A DNA stretch of 64,000 nt from Roseateles_B flavus (GCF_039872765.1 NZ_JBDPZC010000001.1:1054001-1118000), one strand, 5' to 3'; shown: positions 52,201 through 59,584, counted from the first letter of the stretch. The notes: a model not told the origin generated them from the letters alone. Numbers and translations are program-made.

Positions 52201-53130
52201 CAGGTGATCCACTTCATCAACAAGAAGCTGCCTGGCGGCCTGCCCAAGAAGACGGCCCGCGCCCTGCTGGACATCGAGGACAAGGCCTACGTGCCCATCA
52301 TCCGGGACCCGGCCAAGACCACGGTCGACTCGGAGGCGGTCTTCTACTTCCCCGGCTGCGGCTCCGAGCGCCTGTTCAGCCAGGTGGGCCTGGCCACGCA
52401 GGCGATGCTGTGGCATGCGGGCGTGCAGACCGTGCTGCCGCCGGGCTATCTGTGCTGCGGCTATCCGCAGCGCGGCTCGGGTCAGTTCGACAAGGCCGAC
52501 AAGATGATCACCGACAACCGGGTGCTCTTCCATCGCGTCGCCAACACGCTGAACTACCTGGACATCAAGACCGTGGTCGTGTCCTGCGGCACCTGCTTCG
52601 ACCAGCTGCAGGGCTACAAGTTCGAGGACATCTTCCCTGGCTGCCGCATCGTGGACATCCACGAGTACCTGCTGGAGCGCGGCATCACCCTCGATTCCAA
52701 GAAGGCCTACCTCTACCACGACCCCTGCCACTCGCCCATGAAGCAGCAGGACCCGATGAAGACGGTGCAGGCCCTGGTCGGCCCCGAGGTGGTCAAGAGC
52801 GAGCGCTGCTGCGGCGAGTCCGGCACCCTGGGCGTGACCCGGCCGGACATCTCCACCCAGATCCGCTTCCGCAAGGAGGAGGAGCTGCGCAAGGTCGAGA
52901 CCCAGCTGCGCGATGCCGGCAAGGTCGGCACCCAGGAAGACCTCAAGATCCTCACCAGCTGCCCCAGCTGCCTGCAAGGCCTGAGCCGCTACGGCAACGA
53001 CCTGCAGAACGGCTTGCTGGAGGCCGACTACATCGTCGTCGAGATGGCCCGCCAGATCCTGGGCGAGCAGTGGATGCCGGACTATGTCGCGCAGGCCAAC
53101 GCCGGCGGCATCGAAAGAGTGCTGGTCTGA
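49228..53130 (+). CDS. Multidomain FAD-linked oxidase / Fe-S / CCG protein (DUF3683)
   Basis: A very large (1300-residue) D-lactate-dehydrogenase-like flavoprotein. The N-terminal DUF3683 region (about 1-180) is followed by an FAD-binding PCMH domain (IPRGGGTGYTGGAVPL) and an oxidase C-terminal domain (HMHAGDGNVHTNIPV, GEHGIGITK). Two 4Fe-4S motifs follow (CLRCGKCKPVC and CTVCHKCATPCP), then a CCG Fe-S domain with two repeats (CCGYPQRG and CCGESGTLG). It thus joins the GlcD-, LldE- and LldF-like parts in one chain and probably oxidises D-lactate or another 2-hydroxyacid and passes electrons to quinone; the exact substrate is inference. The upstream frame to 48994 is discarded. Confidence 0.9.
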   Translation: MNAPHPLMPEILDPVVAHEAPRLREIPYNYTSFSDREIVIRILGARAWDLLNSLREERQTGRSARMLYEVLGDVWVVQRNPYLQDDLLDNPRRRGQLIEALHHRLHEVERRRKPEADPQRDASVGELLQLAGQAVRQFAEQFEEVAELRRRATKVLGKHTAKDNIKFDGLSRVAHVTDATDWRVEYPFVVLTPDSEAEMARLVKACIELGLTIIPRGGGTGYTGGAVPLVWKSAVINTEKLEALRGVEMVQLPGLDRPVATVFSEAGVVTQRVSDLAEQHGFVFAVDPTSAEASCVGGNIAMNAGGKKAVLWGTALDNLASWKMVTPEAKWLEVIRLNHNLGKIHDVEIASFELRYYDASGKKLERTERLDIPGRTFRKEGLGKDVTDKFLAGLPGIQKEGCDGLITSCRWVVHRMPKHVRTVCLEFFGNPKECVPSIVDIKDFMFAEAKHEGGAILAGLEHLDDRYLKAVGYSTKSKRGGLPKMVLIGDIVGDDEDRVARATSEVVRLANGRSGEGFIAVSADARKKFWLDRKRTAAISKHTNAFKVNEDVVIPLPRMGEYTLGIERINIELSLRNKLALVERLKVFFRQERLPLGKTDDASEIPSAELLEDRVQQALALLDEVGALWQGWKDGLDVVQPDSGRSFFDQLQDKSLRASWKTQIFKPLQSVFAGAAFADILTECKRIHQEVLKGRVWVALHMHAGDGNVHTNIPVNSDNYEMLQTAHEAVGRIMKLARSLDGVISGEHGIGITKLEFLTDEELADFAQYKADVDPEGRFNKGKLLRPNASTHGTFADLTNAYTPSFGLMGHESLIMQQSDIGAISESVKDCLRCGKCKPVCATHVPRANLLYSPRNKILATSLLVEAFLYEEQTRRGVSIKHWEEFEDVADHCTVCHKCATPCPVKIDFGDVTMNMRNLLRKMGQKSFRPGNAAAMFMLNATNPETIKMARTAMVGVGFKAQRFAHDLLKGLARKQTEAPRATVGTAPVKEQVIHFINKKLPGGLPKKTARALLDIEDKAYVPIIRDPAKTTVDSEAVFYFPGCGSERLFSQVGLATQAMLWHAGVQTVLPPGYLCCGYPQRGSGQFDKADKMITDNRVLFHRVANTLNYLDIKTVVVSCGTCFDQLQGYKFEDIFPGCRIVDIHEYLLERGITLDSKKAYLYHDPCHSPMKQQDPMKTVQALVGPEVVKSERCCGESGTLGVTRPDISTQIRFRKEEELRKVETQLRDAGKVGTQEDLKILTSCPSCLQGLSRYGNDLQNGLLEADYIVVEMARQILGEQWMPDYVAQANAGGIERVLV

Positions 53131-53133
53131 TCC

Positions 53134-53408
53134 CCCCCCTACGCGCTTCGCGCGCCCCCCAGGGGGCGAGGGCGGCTGCCCGGCGGAGCCGGATCAGCGC
53201 CCTCCGTGCGGGGCGAAAAGGCCCGGCTGCTGCGCAGCGGGTCTTTTCTTCCTTTGGGGTGAGCCCCTTGAGTGTTGGGTGCTGTATGGGGGGCCCGGCT
53301 GCTGCGCAGCGGGCCTTCTCCTTTTCAGCACGAGCTTTGTTGATCGACGCCGTACTCAGTGCCTCGCCTGGCCTCAGCCTCGCCCGCAGCTGGGCGCCTT
53401 GTGGGGTG
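53134..53408. repeat. ~290-base tandem unit, first copy
   Basis: Contains CCCCCCTACGCG, a GGGGGC-rich stem, and the hairpin element CGGCTGCTGCGCAGCGGG at 53224-53241 and 53296-53313, and ends in GCCTTGTGGGGTG. The same order recurs 289-291 bases downstream. Confidence 0.8.
53215..53248. terminator. Bidirectional terminator-like hairpin in copy 1
   Basis: GAAAAGGCCC (53215-53224) and GCTGC pair with GCAGC and GGGTCTTTTC (ending 53248), with a TGC loop. The A-run on the left and T-run on the right allow termination on both strands. It probably ends the dehydrogenase transcript. Confidence 0.65.
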
Positions 53409-53422
53409 GCGCGGGGTAGCTG

Positions 53423-53699
53423 CCCCCCTACGCGCTTCGCGCGCCCCCCAGGGGGCGAGGGCGGCTGCCCGGCGGAGCCGGATCAGCGCCCTCCATGCGG
53501 GGCGAAAAGGCCCGGCTGCTGCGCAGCGGGTCTTTTCTTTTTTGCCGGGAGCAGCTTGCGTCTTTGGTGGGGTGCGTAAGTGCGCGGCTGCTGCGCAGCG
53601 GGTCTCTTCGTTATGGGGCGCGAGCGTTGTCTTGGCGACGCCGTACTCAGTGCCTCGCCTGGCCTCAGCCTCGCCCGCAGCTGGGCGCCTTGTGGGGTG
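53423..53699. repeat. ~290-base tandem unit, second copy
   Basis: Repeats copy 1 with the same hairpin at 53513-53530 and 53585-53602, again 72 bases apart, and the same end. The ends are near-identical and the middle has diverged. Confidence 0.8.
53504..53537. terminator. Bidirectional terminator-like hairpin in copy 2
   Basis: GAAAAGGCCC (from 53504) pairs with GGGTCTTTTC (to 53537), identical in design to the hairpin in copy 1. Confidence 0.6.
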
Positions 53700-53754
53700 C
53701 CGAGGCGCGCAGCGGACCGGAGCAGCGCGCGCCAGCGCGCATCGTCATCTGACT

Positions 53755-53808
53755 GGGCGCGTTTGTCCGAGCGCAATGAGCGCAGCGAATGGAGCGAGTT
53801 ACGCGCCC
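53755..53808. repeat. Long inverted repeat
   Basis: GGGCGCGT (53755-53762) pairs perfectly with ACGCGCCC (53801-53808). The 38-base interior contains GAGCGC/GCGCAGC-type sub-repeats. Confidence 0.5.
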
Positions 53809-53940
53809 GCTCCGGGCCGCGAGCACCGCAGGGGAGCCGGCCTGCAGGGCCGGCCGCCCCACATGAAGCCCGGCTGCGGGCGAGGCTGAGGCCGGGCCGC
53901 GCCAGCCGTCGCATCGCTGATGACCAGTCGCTCCTGGCGC

Positions 53941-53975
53941 ACCAGGCACCAGGCACCAGGCACCAGGCACCAGGC
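53941..53975. repeat. Five perfect copies of a 7-base repeat
   Basis: ACCAGGC repeated five times, then ACT. It is a simple tandem repeat likely to vary in copy number between strains. Confidence 0.85.
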
Positions 53976-54010
53976 ACTCCCCCCTGGAGCGCTGGCGTCG
54001 GCAGGGGGAT

Positions 54011-55021
54011 CTATTCAGCAGTGATGTGACGGGACTTGATGAGGGCGTGCCAGAACTCGGTCTCGCGCTGGATGTGGCGGGCGAGAGCGGCGCCGTCGCT
54101 GGGGGCGACTTCGAGACCGAAGTCCTCGAGGCGGGCCTTCACCTCGGGCACGGCCAGGGCCTTCTGGAGCTCGCTGCCCAGGCGCTGGATGATGGGCTCC
54201 GGTGTGCCCTTGGGCACGAAGAGGCCTTGCCAGGCGGAGAGTTCGACGTCCTTGATGCCCAACTCGGCGAAGGTGGGCACGTCGGGCAGGGCCGCCACGC
54301 GCCTGGCGGACAGCACGGCCAGGGGCTTGAGCTTGCCGCTGCGGAAGTGGGGCAGGGCGGCCGCGGTGTCCAGCACGCCCATGGGCACGACACCGGCCAG
54401 CATGTCTTGCGTGGCGAAGGCGGTGCCGCGGTAGGGCACGTGCACGATGAAGCTGCCGCTGCGCTCCTTGATCAGCTCCATCGCCAGGTGGTGGGGGCTG
54501 CCGATGCCCGGTGAGGCATAGCTGAACTTGCCGGGGTTCTTCTTCACCAGGTCCAGCCACTGCGCAGCGCTGCTGATGCCCGACTGCGCGTTCACGCTCA
54601 GCACCAGCGGGAAGCGGGCCATGAAGCCTACCGGCACGAAGTCGCTCACGGCGTAGGGCAGCTTGCGGAACAGCGCGCTGTTGAAGACCATCACGCCGTT
54701 GTCGCCACTGAGCAGCGTGTAGCCGTCAGGAGCGGACTTGGCGGCGTTGTCGGTGCCGATCTGGCCGGCGGCGCCGGGCCGGTTGTCGATGACCAGGGTC
54801 TGGCCCAGCTGCTTGCCCAGCTGAGGTGCGAGCTGGCGGGCGAGGAAGTCCGAACCACCGCCGGCCGGATAGGCCACCACCCAGCGGATGGGCTTGGCCG
54901 GCCAGCTGTCGGCCCGGGCGGCGGGCGCGGCCAGGCTCCACGCTGCCAGCGCGGCCATCATGCCCAGGGCGATGCGGCGGGTGGGGGCGGGGGCAAAGGT
55001 CGGCTGTGGGCGCGTGGGCAT
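54011..55021 (-). CDS. Tripartite tricarboxylate transporter substrate-binding protein (Bug family)
   Basis: A 336-residue periplasmic binding protein of the Bug/TctC family that is abundant in Burkholderiales. It has a signal peptide (IALGMMAALAAWSLAAPAARA). Typical blocks are PIRWVVAYPAGGGSDFLAR at the start of the mature protein, VIDNRPGAAGQIG, and ALPDVPTFAELGI near the C-terminus. No TctA/TctB membrane genes are adjacent, which is normal for orphan Bug proteins. The ligand (carboxylate, aromatic or nicotinate) cannot be told. AGGAGA precedes the ATG. Confidence 0.92.
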   Translation of the reverse strand: MPTRPQPTFAPAPTRRIALGMMAALAAWSLAAPAARADSWPAKPIRWVVAYPAGGGSDFLARQLAPQLGKQLGQTLVIDNRPGAAGQIGTDNAAKSAPDGYTLLSGDNGVMVFNSALFRKLPYAVSDFVPVGFMARFPLVLSVNAQSGISSAAQWLDLVKKNPGKFSYASPGIGSPHHLAMELIKERSGSFIVHVPYRGTAFATQDMLAGVVPMGVLDTAAALPHFRSGKLKPLAVLSARRVAALPDVPTFAELGIKDVELSAWQGLFVPKGTPEPIIQRLGSELQKALAVPEVKARLEDFGLEVAPSDGAALARHIQRETEFWHALIKSRHITAE

Positions 55022-55129
55022 GGCATCTCCTGAGGGCTGGGTGCTGAGGGCAGGCGCGAGCTTGCCGCTGCACCTGGCGTGGATTCTGGCGCAGCTGGCC
55101 GGCGCCGGGCTGACGGCCCGCCTCAAAGG

Positions 55130-55145
55130 GCAAGTCCTGACCCCC
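55130..55145 (+). repeat. Dispersed motif, copy 6 (two mismatches)
   Basis: GCAAGTCCTGACCCCC, in the gap between the divergent Bug and HIT genes. Confidence 0.45.
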
Positions 55146-55214
55146 GCAGGGCGACCTGGCCCTGGGGGATACTGGCCGGCATCTCAGATGCCGACCCGCG
55201 GCAAGGACCCCGCC

Positions 55215-55658
55215 ATGAGTGCCAACGCCCCATCGCCCGACTGCCCCCTGTGCCGCGAGGCTGGCGGGATCCTGGTGTTCCAGGCCGCGTCCTGGCGCCT
55301 GATTCGCGCGGAGGATGCGAATTTCCCCGCCTTCTACCGCCTCATCTGGCAGGACCATGTGGCCGAGTTCAGCGACCTCGGCGCCGGCCAGCGCCAGGCC
55401 TGCATGGAGGCGGTCTGCGCCGTGGAGCAGGTGCTGCGCGAGGCCCTGCGGCCGACCAAGGTCAATGTGGCCAGCCTGGGCAATGTGGTGCCGCACCTGC
55501 ATTGGCACGTGATCGCGCGCTTCGACTGGGACAGCCACTTCCCCAATCCAGTGTGGGGCGCGTCCTTGCGCGAGCTTCCCGAACCGGCCGAGCGGCGCCT
55601 GCCGCTGTCCCTGCAGGCGCTGGATCAACGCATGAGCCAGCGCCTGCAGGCCTTGTAG
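55215..55658 (+). CDS. HIT family nucleotide hydrolase
   Basis: A 147-residue histidine-triad protein. The signature HLHWHVI (94-100) carries the catalytic His pair, and a C-x-x-C (CPLC, 10-13) at the N-terminus may bind zinc. Relatives hydrolyse nucleotide phosphoramidates or dinucleoside polyphosphates. The ATG at 55215 fits the family; the longer frame upstream overlaps the Bug gene region. It lies directly before the 6S RNA candidate. Confidence 0.9.
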   Translation: MSANAPSPDCPLCREAGGILVFQAASWRLIRAEDANFPAFYRLIWQDHVAEFSDLGAGQRQACMEAVCAVEQVLREALRPTKVNVASLGNVVPHLHWHVIARFDWDSHFPNPVWGASLRELPEPAERRLPLSLQALDQRMSQRLQAL

Positions 55659-55721
55659 GGCGCTGAGGCGGCTGCGGCGGCTGAGCGGGCGGCCGCCCCC
55701 GAGCGGCGCCTCGGCTCGAAG

Positions 55722-55750
55722 TTGTCACGAAGTGCATATGCGTCCAGAGT
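55722..55750 (+). promoter_or_regulatory. Candidate promoter for the 6S RNA
   Basis: TTGTCA (55722-55727), 17 bases, CAGAGT (55745-55750). The predicted start (about 55757) coincides with the 5' end of the closing stem of the RNA. Confidence 0.4.
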
Positions 55751-55756
55751 GCCTGT

Positions 55757-55940
55757 TGCATAGCGCCGTGAGTGGTGTGGTGGGCGCAAAGCCCCATGAA
55801 CAGGGAATTTTCTGGGGTCAGGGCTTGCCTGGATCCCCTGCGGAGCGCCCGCATCCGGACCCGTGCGGGCCCTGTCAGAGATAACGGTCTGCAAGGTCTT
55901 ACAGCTTGCCGCAATCCCCCCATCGGGCGATGCTTCGCCT
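55757..55940 (+). ncRNA. ssrS: Probable 6S RNA
   Basis: A ~184-base transcript candidate in the gene-free gap between the HIT and DUF971 genes, where related genomes are thought to carry 6S RNA. It can fold as a long imperfect rod: GCAT and CGCC near the 5' end (55758-55767) pair with GGCG and ATGC near the 3' end (55926-55933). Inside lies GCCCGCA with TGCGGGC as a perfect 7-bp stem. The 3' part, CTTACAGCTTGCCGCAATC, resembles E. coli 6S (GTTACAGCCTGCGGC). 6S RNA binds sigma-70 RNA polymerase in stationary phase. Folding was done by eye, so the ends are approximate. Confidence 0.55.
55813..55828 (-). repeat. Dispersed motif, copy 7 (one mismatch, inside the RNA candidate)
   Basis: On the minus strand GCAAGCCCTGACCCCA. 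It falls inside the 6S candidate, where it may be structural coincidence. Confidence 0.35.
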
Positions 55941-55985
55941 GCAAGTCAGCGCCTATCGGCGCAGGCCTGCGGATCCCTCCTCTTA

Positions 55986-56013
55986 GGCCCCGCTCGCGCG
56001 GGGCCCTTTTTTT
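55986..56013 (+). terminator. Strong terminator after the 6S RNA candidate
   Basis: GGCCCCGC (55986-55993), loop TCGC, GCGGGGCC (55998-56005), then C and seven T residues. Confidence 0.88.
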
Positions 56014-56192
56014 GTGGGGTCCGTTTCGAGTGGGCGCTGGCCGCTGCCCAGCCCCGCTGCCCTGGTGGCGCCCTCATGAATGCCGGATCCCGGAGCCGTC
56101 CCCGCAAGCACCCTGCAGCCCGGCGGGCCTTCGCCGGGCCCGGCAGCCCACCCGGCTACACTGGAGCCCCCCAGGTTTCCCCATCCCTCCCC

Positions 56193-56606
56193 ATGGCTGG
56201 CCTCAGCGCAGCAAGCCCCTTGCCTACCGACATCACCGTGCACCAGCAGTCCCGGCGGCTCGAGATTGCCTTTGATGATGGCGCGCGCTTCTCCATCCCC
56301 TTCGAACTGCTGCGGGTGCTGAGCCCCTCGGCCGAGGTCAAGGGCCATGGCCCGGGTCAGGAGGTGCTGCAGACGGGCAAGCGGGAGGTTCTGATCGAGG
56401 CCCTGAGCCCCGTGGGCCACTACGCCGTGCAGCCGCGCTTCTCCGACGGGCATGACAGCGGGCTCTACACCTGGGACTACCTCTACGAGCTGGGCCTGCG
56501 CCAGGAGGCGCTGTGGGCCGAGCACCTGGCCCGGCTGGCCGCGGCCGGCCTGGACCGTGACGCGCCGATGGCGCCCAAGGGCGGCGGCCACTGCGCCAGC
56601 CACTGA
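56193..56606 (+). CDS. DUF971 (gamma-butyrobetaine hydroxylase-like N-terminal domain) protein
   Basis: A 137-residue protein of the DUF971/GBBH-like N-terminal family. The pattern RRLEIAFDDGARFSIPFELLRV is characteristic, followed by VGHYAVQPRFSDGHDSGLYTWDYL. Relatives occur as stand-alone proteins linked to iron-sulfur assembly or ubiquinone genes, with no settled function. The ATG at 56193 begins the conserved part; a GC hairpin and TACACT (56157-56162) lie upstream. It is 54 bases ahead of ubiE on the same strand. Confidence 0.85.
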   Translation: MAGLSAASPLPTDITVHQQSRRLEIAFDDGARFSIPFELLRVLSPSAEVKGHGPGQEVLQTGKREVLIEALSPVGHYAVQPRFSDGHDSGLYTWDYLYELGLRQEALWAEHLARLAAAGLDRDAPMAPKGGGHCASH

Positions 56607-56660
56607 GCGCGCCGTCGAGCCCGCAGCCCACCCCGACACCCGAACCGACCGAGACCCCTC

Positions 56661-57392
56661 ATGAGCAGCACCCACTTCGGCTTCCAGACCGTCGACGAGC
56701 AGGAGAAGGCCGGCCGCGTGCGCGGCGTCTTCGACTCGGTGGCGTCCCGCTACGACATCATGAACGACCTGATGTCCATGGGCCTGCACCGCGCCTGGAA
56801 GGCCTACACCGTGGCCGTGGCCAACCTCAAGGAAGGCGACCGCGTGCTGGACATCGCCGGTGGCACGGGCGATCTCTCCCGCGCCTTCGCCCGGCACGTG
56901 GGCAGCACCGGCATGGTGGTGCACACGGACATCAACGAGGCCATGCTGCGCACCGGCCGCGACCGCCTGCTCAACGAAGGCCTGGTCCTGCCCACCAATC
57001 TCTGCGACGCCGAGAAGCTGCCCTACAAGGACGCCAGCTTCGATCTGGTCAGCGTAGCCTTCGGCCTGCGCAACATGACCCACAAGGACCTGGCCCTGGC
57101 CGAGATGTGCCGCGTGCTCAAGCCGGGCGGACGCCTGCTGGTGCTGGAGTTCTCCAAGGTCGCCGCGCCCCTGCAGAAGCCTTATGACTGGTACAGCTTC
57201 AAGATCCTGCCGCGGCTCGGCCAGATGATCGCCGGGGACGCCGAGAGCTACCGCTACCTGGCCGAGTCCATCCGCATGCATCCCGGTCAGGCCGAGCTCA
57301 AGGCCCTGATGAAGCAGGCCGGCTTCGGCCACGTGGACGTGCACAACCTCAGCGCGGGCGTGGTGGCGCTGCACGTCGGCATCAAGTGCTGA
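56661..57392 (+). CDS. ubiE: Ubiquinone/menaquinone biosynthesis C-methyltransferase
   Basis: UbiE performs the C-methylation step in ubiquinone (and, where present, menaquinone) synthesis using SAM. It has 243 residues. The typical UbiE segment VFDSVASRYDIMNDLMSMGLH is near the start. The SAM motif is VLDIAGGTGDLS, and the later SVAFGLRNMTHKDLALAEM and VLKPGGRLLVLEFSK blocks complete the family signature. Together with the DUF971 gene it forms a small respiratory-quinone neighbourhood. Confidence 0.97.
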   Translation: MSSTHFGFQTVDEQEKAGRVRGVFDSVASRYDIMNDLMSMGLHRAWKAYTVAVANLKEGDRVLDIAGGTGDLSRAFARHVGSTGMVVHTDINEAMLRTGRDRLLNEGLVLPTNLCDAEKLPYKDASFDLVSVAFGLRNMTHKDLALAEMCRVLKPGGRLLVLEFSKVAAPLQKPYDWYSFKILPRLGQMIAGDAESYRYLAESIRMHPGQAELKALMKQAGFGHVDVHNLSAGVVALHVGIKC

Positions 57393-57698
57393 GCCAGGAC
57401 TGATGCTGCGCGGGGCCCACTCGGCCCGGCGCCAGCCCCGGCCATCCCGGCATGCTCCTGCCGTCACGCCCCGCTGCGGCGTGCGGCGCCCGTGCCTGCC
57501 TGTTGCGCGCAAGTCAAGGAAGTCCGCAAAAGCGCGGACCTTGCCGCCTTTTGCAGGGCTTGAATGCCCCTGCGGCCCCACTGAGCCTCGTTACACTCCC
57601 CCCGGTACAGGCCGGTCCGCGGTGCGGGCTGGCGCTGCGCGTCCGTCCGGCCGTCCTGCCGGCAGCGCAGGCAAGGGTGCAGCAAGGTTTGGAGCGCT
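57393..57698 (+). other. Non-coding region ahead of the eps locus
   Basis: 306 bases without a gene. It has a hairpin (GTCCGC at 57522-57527 with GCGGAC at 57534-57539) and a possible -10 (TACACT, 57592-57597) about 100 bases before epsD, with TTGAAT (57560-57565) too far away (26 bases) to be an ideal -35. It probably holds the eps promoter and any regulator site. Confidence 0.4.
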
Positions 57699-58721
57699 AT
57701 GAAGACGACGATGCAGCGGGTCTCTTTCCTCGGCTTGACGCCGGCGGGCAGCGGCAATGGCAGGGGCCGAACCCTGGGCACAGCGGCCGGCTGGGCCGCT
57801 GTGGCCGCTTTGGCCGCCACGGCTTCCCTGCTGAGCGCCTGCGGCGGCGGCAAGGGCGAGGCCACGCAGACGGCCGCCAAGGTCAACAAGGAAGAGATCA
57901 CTGTCCACCAGATCAACCAGCTGCTGCAGCGCCAGCCCGGCCTCAGCGAGAAGCAGGCGGACGCCCTGTCCCGCCAGCTGCTGGAGCGCCTGATCGACCA
58001 GGAGCTGTCCGTGCAGAAGGCCCAGGACCTCAAGCTGGACCGCGACCCGCGCGTGGTGCAGCAGGTCGAGGCCGCCAAGCGCGAGATCCTGGCGCGCGCC
58101 TATGCCGAGCGCATCGGCGAGTCCGTCAGCAAGCCCAGCGCCGACGAGATCGCGAAGTTCTACGACGAAAAGCCGGCCCTCTTCAAGGAACGCCGCGTCT
58201 ACAGCCTGCAGGAAATGAGCATCGAGGCCGCGCCCGACCAGTTCGAGGGCCTGCGCCAGCGCCTGCAGGGCTCGCGCAACCTCTCCGAGTTCGCGGACTA
58301 CCTGCGCGGTGCCGGCATCCGCTTCAACGTCAACGAGGCCGTGCGTCCGGCCGAGCAGCTGCCGCTCAACAGCCTGGAGACCATCGCCCGCATGAAGGAC
58401 GGGGATACCGCCGTGCAGGTGACGCCCAATGGCCTGCAGCTGCTGCACCTGGCCACCTCGCGGCTGAACCCGGTCGATGAAGTCACGGCACGGCCGGCGG
58501 TCGAGGCTTTCCTCATCAACCAGCGCAAGGCCGAGGCCATCCAGAAGGACCTCAAGGGCCTGCGCGAGACGGGCAAGATCGAGTACCTGGGCAAGTTTGC
58601 GAGCAAGCCGGCGCCGGCGGCGTCTGCGGCGGCGGCCGTCGTGCAGGCTGCGTCGGCCGCATCCGCCGCGGCGCCCGCGGCCCCGGCCAGCGACGCTGCC
58701 AAGAACCAGGGGCAGAAGTGA
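57699..58721 (+). CDS. epsD: EpsD-type peptidyl-prolyl isomerase, exopolysaccharide locus
   Basis: A 340-residue lipoprotein of the SurA/PrsA-like fold found in exosortase-linked exopolysaccharide clusters. A lipobox is visible (LLSACGGG), so it should be lipid-anchored in the periplasm. The body has N-terminal SurA-like helices (QLLERLIDQELSVQKAQ) and a degenerate parvulin-like region, followed by an Ala/Pro-rich tail. It probably helps fold envelope parts of the export machine. Its stop overlaps the epsE start by one base (TGATG). Confidence 0.88.
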   Translation: MKTTMQRVSFLGLTPAGSGNGRGRTLGTAAGWAAVAALAATASLLSACGGGKGEATQTAAKVNKEEITVHQINQLLQRQPGLSEKQADALSRQLLERLIDQELSVQKAQDLKLDRDPRVVQQVEAAKREILARAYAERIGESVSKPSADEIAKFYDEKPALFKERRVYSLQEMSIEAAPDQFEGLRQRLQGSRNLSEFADYLRGAGIRFNVNEAVRPAEQLPLNSLETIARMKDGDTAVQVTPNGLQLLHLATSRLNPVDEVTARPAVEAFLINQRKAEAIQKDLKGLRETGKIEYLGKFASKPAPAASAAAAVVQAASAASAAAPAAPASDAAKNQGQK

Positions 58722-59575
58722 TGCGGGCCGCGCTGCTGGCCTGCTGCCTGACCCTCGGCCTGCTGACGGGGGCAGGCGCCCATGCACAGGCGCCCGCCAC
58801 CGGGGCGAGCGCCGCCAGTGCGCCCGCCGCGCCGGCCCTGGCCCCCGCGACCGAATACCGGCTGGCCGCCGGCGACGTCATCCGCATCAGCGTCTACCAG
58901 AACCCGGACCTGACCCTGGAGACGCGCGTCTCCGAGAGCGGCTCGCTGTCCTACCCCCTGCTGGGCAGCGTGCGGCTGGGCGGCCTGAGCCTGGGCCAGG
59001 CCGAGCAGCTCATTGCCGATGGCCTGCGCAACGGCAACTTCGTCAAGCAGCCTTCGGTGACCATCGTGGTGCTGCAGGTGCGTGGCAACCAGGCCAGCGT
59101 GCTGGGCATGGTCAACCGGCCCGGGCGCTATCCGCTGGAGATGGGGGACACCCGGCTGTCGGACCTGCTGGCCGCGGCCGGCGGCGTGACGCTGGCGGGC
59201 TCGGACCTCGTCGTCCTGAGCGGCCGCCGCCAGGGCAAGCCCTACCGCGTGGAGATCGACCTCCCCAGCCTCTTCGCCGCCCAGGGCCGCGAGCAGGACG
59301 TGATGGTCCAGAACGGTGACGTCCTGTGGGTGGACCGTGCCCCCATGGTCTATATCTACGGCGAGGTCAACCGCCCCGGCTCCATGCGCCTGGAGCGTGG
59401 CATGACGCTCATGCAGCTGCTGGCCGCTGGCGGCGGCACCACGCAGCGCGGCACCCAGAAGGGCATCGCCGTGCATCGCCGCGGCGCCGACGGCAAGGTC
59501 CAGGTCCTGCGCCCTGAGATGGACGAGGCCATGAAGGAAGGCGATGTGGTCTATGTGCGCGAAAGCCTGTTCTGA
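58721..59575 (+). CDS. epsE: EpsE, polysaccharide export (OPX/Wza-family) protein
   Basis: A 284-residue outer-membrane polysaccharide export protein. It has a signal peptide (AALLACCLTLGLLTGAGAHA). YRLAAGDVIRISVYQNPDLT is the poly-export domain start, and two SLBB domains follow (NQASVLGMVNRPGRYPLE; PMVYIYGEVNRPGSMRLE). Members form the outer gate for polysaccharide secretion. I use ATG 58721; a GTG three bases upstream is possible. Confidence 0.93.
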   Translation: MRAALLACCLTLGLLTGAGAHAQAPATGASAASAPAAPALAPATEYRLAAGDVIRISVYQNPDLTLETRVSESGSLSYPLLGSVRLGGLSLGQAEQLIADGLRNGNFVKQPSVTIVVLQVRGNQASVLGMVNRPGRYPLEMGDTRLSDLLAAAGGVTLAGSDLVVLSGRRQGKPYRVEIDLPSLFAAQGREQDVMVQNGDVLWVDRAPMVYIYGEVNRPGSMRLERGMTLMQLLAAGGGTTQRGTQKGIAVHRRGADGKVQVLRPEMDEAMKEGDVVYVRESLF

Positions 59576-59584
59576 GGGGCGCCG

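Larger units (their letters stand above)
53700..54010. other. Gene-free remainder of the repeat block
   Basis: No gene is supported; frames crossing this region change with the repeats. It holds a long inverted repeat (53755-53808), the palindrome GGCCTGCAGGGCC around 53840, and a 7-base tandem repeat (53941-53975). Confidence 0.45.

Noticed and set aside
48985..52977. A 1330-codon minus-strand frame opposite the FAD/Fe-S dehydrogenase
   Set aside because: His/Leu/Val-rich shadow product with no motif, fully overlapped by a well-supported gene.
53134..53699. CRISPR-like appearance of the repeated hairpins
   Set aside because: Only two units of ~290 bases with non-spacer internal repeats; no array of short regular repeats and spacers and no cas genes.
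53359..53889. Open frames of about 80-176 codons in the 53-kb repeat block
   Set aside because: They run through the tandem repeats and hairpins, with Ala/Arg/Pro-rich products and no recognisable domain; treated as non-coding.
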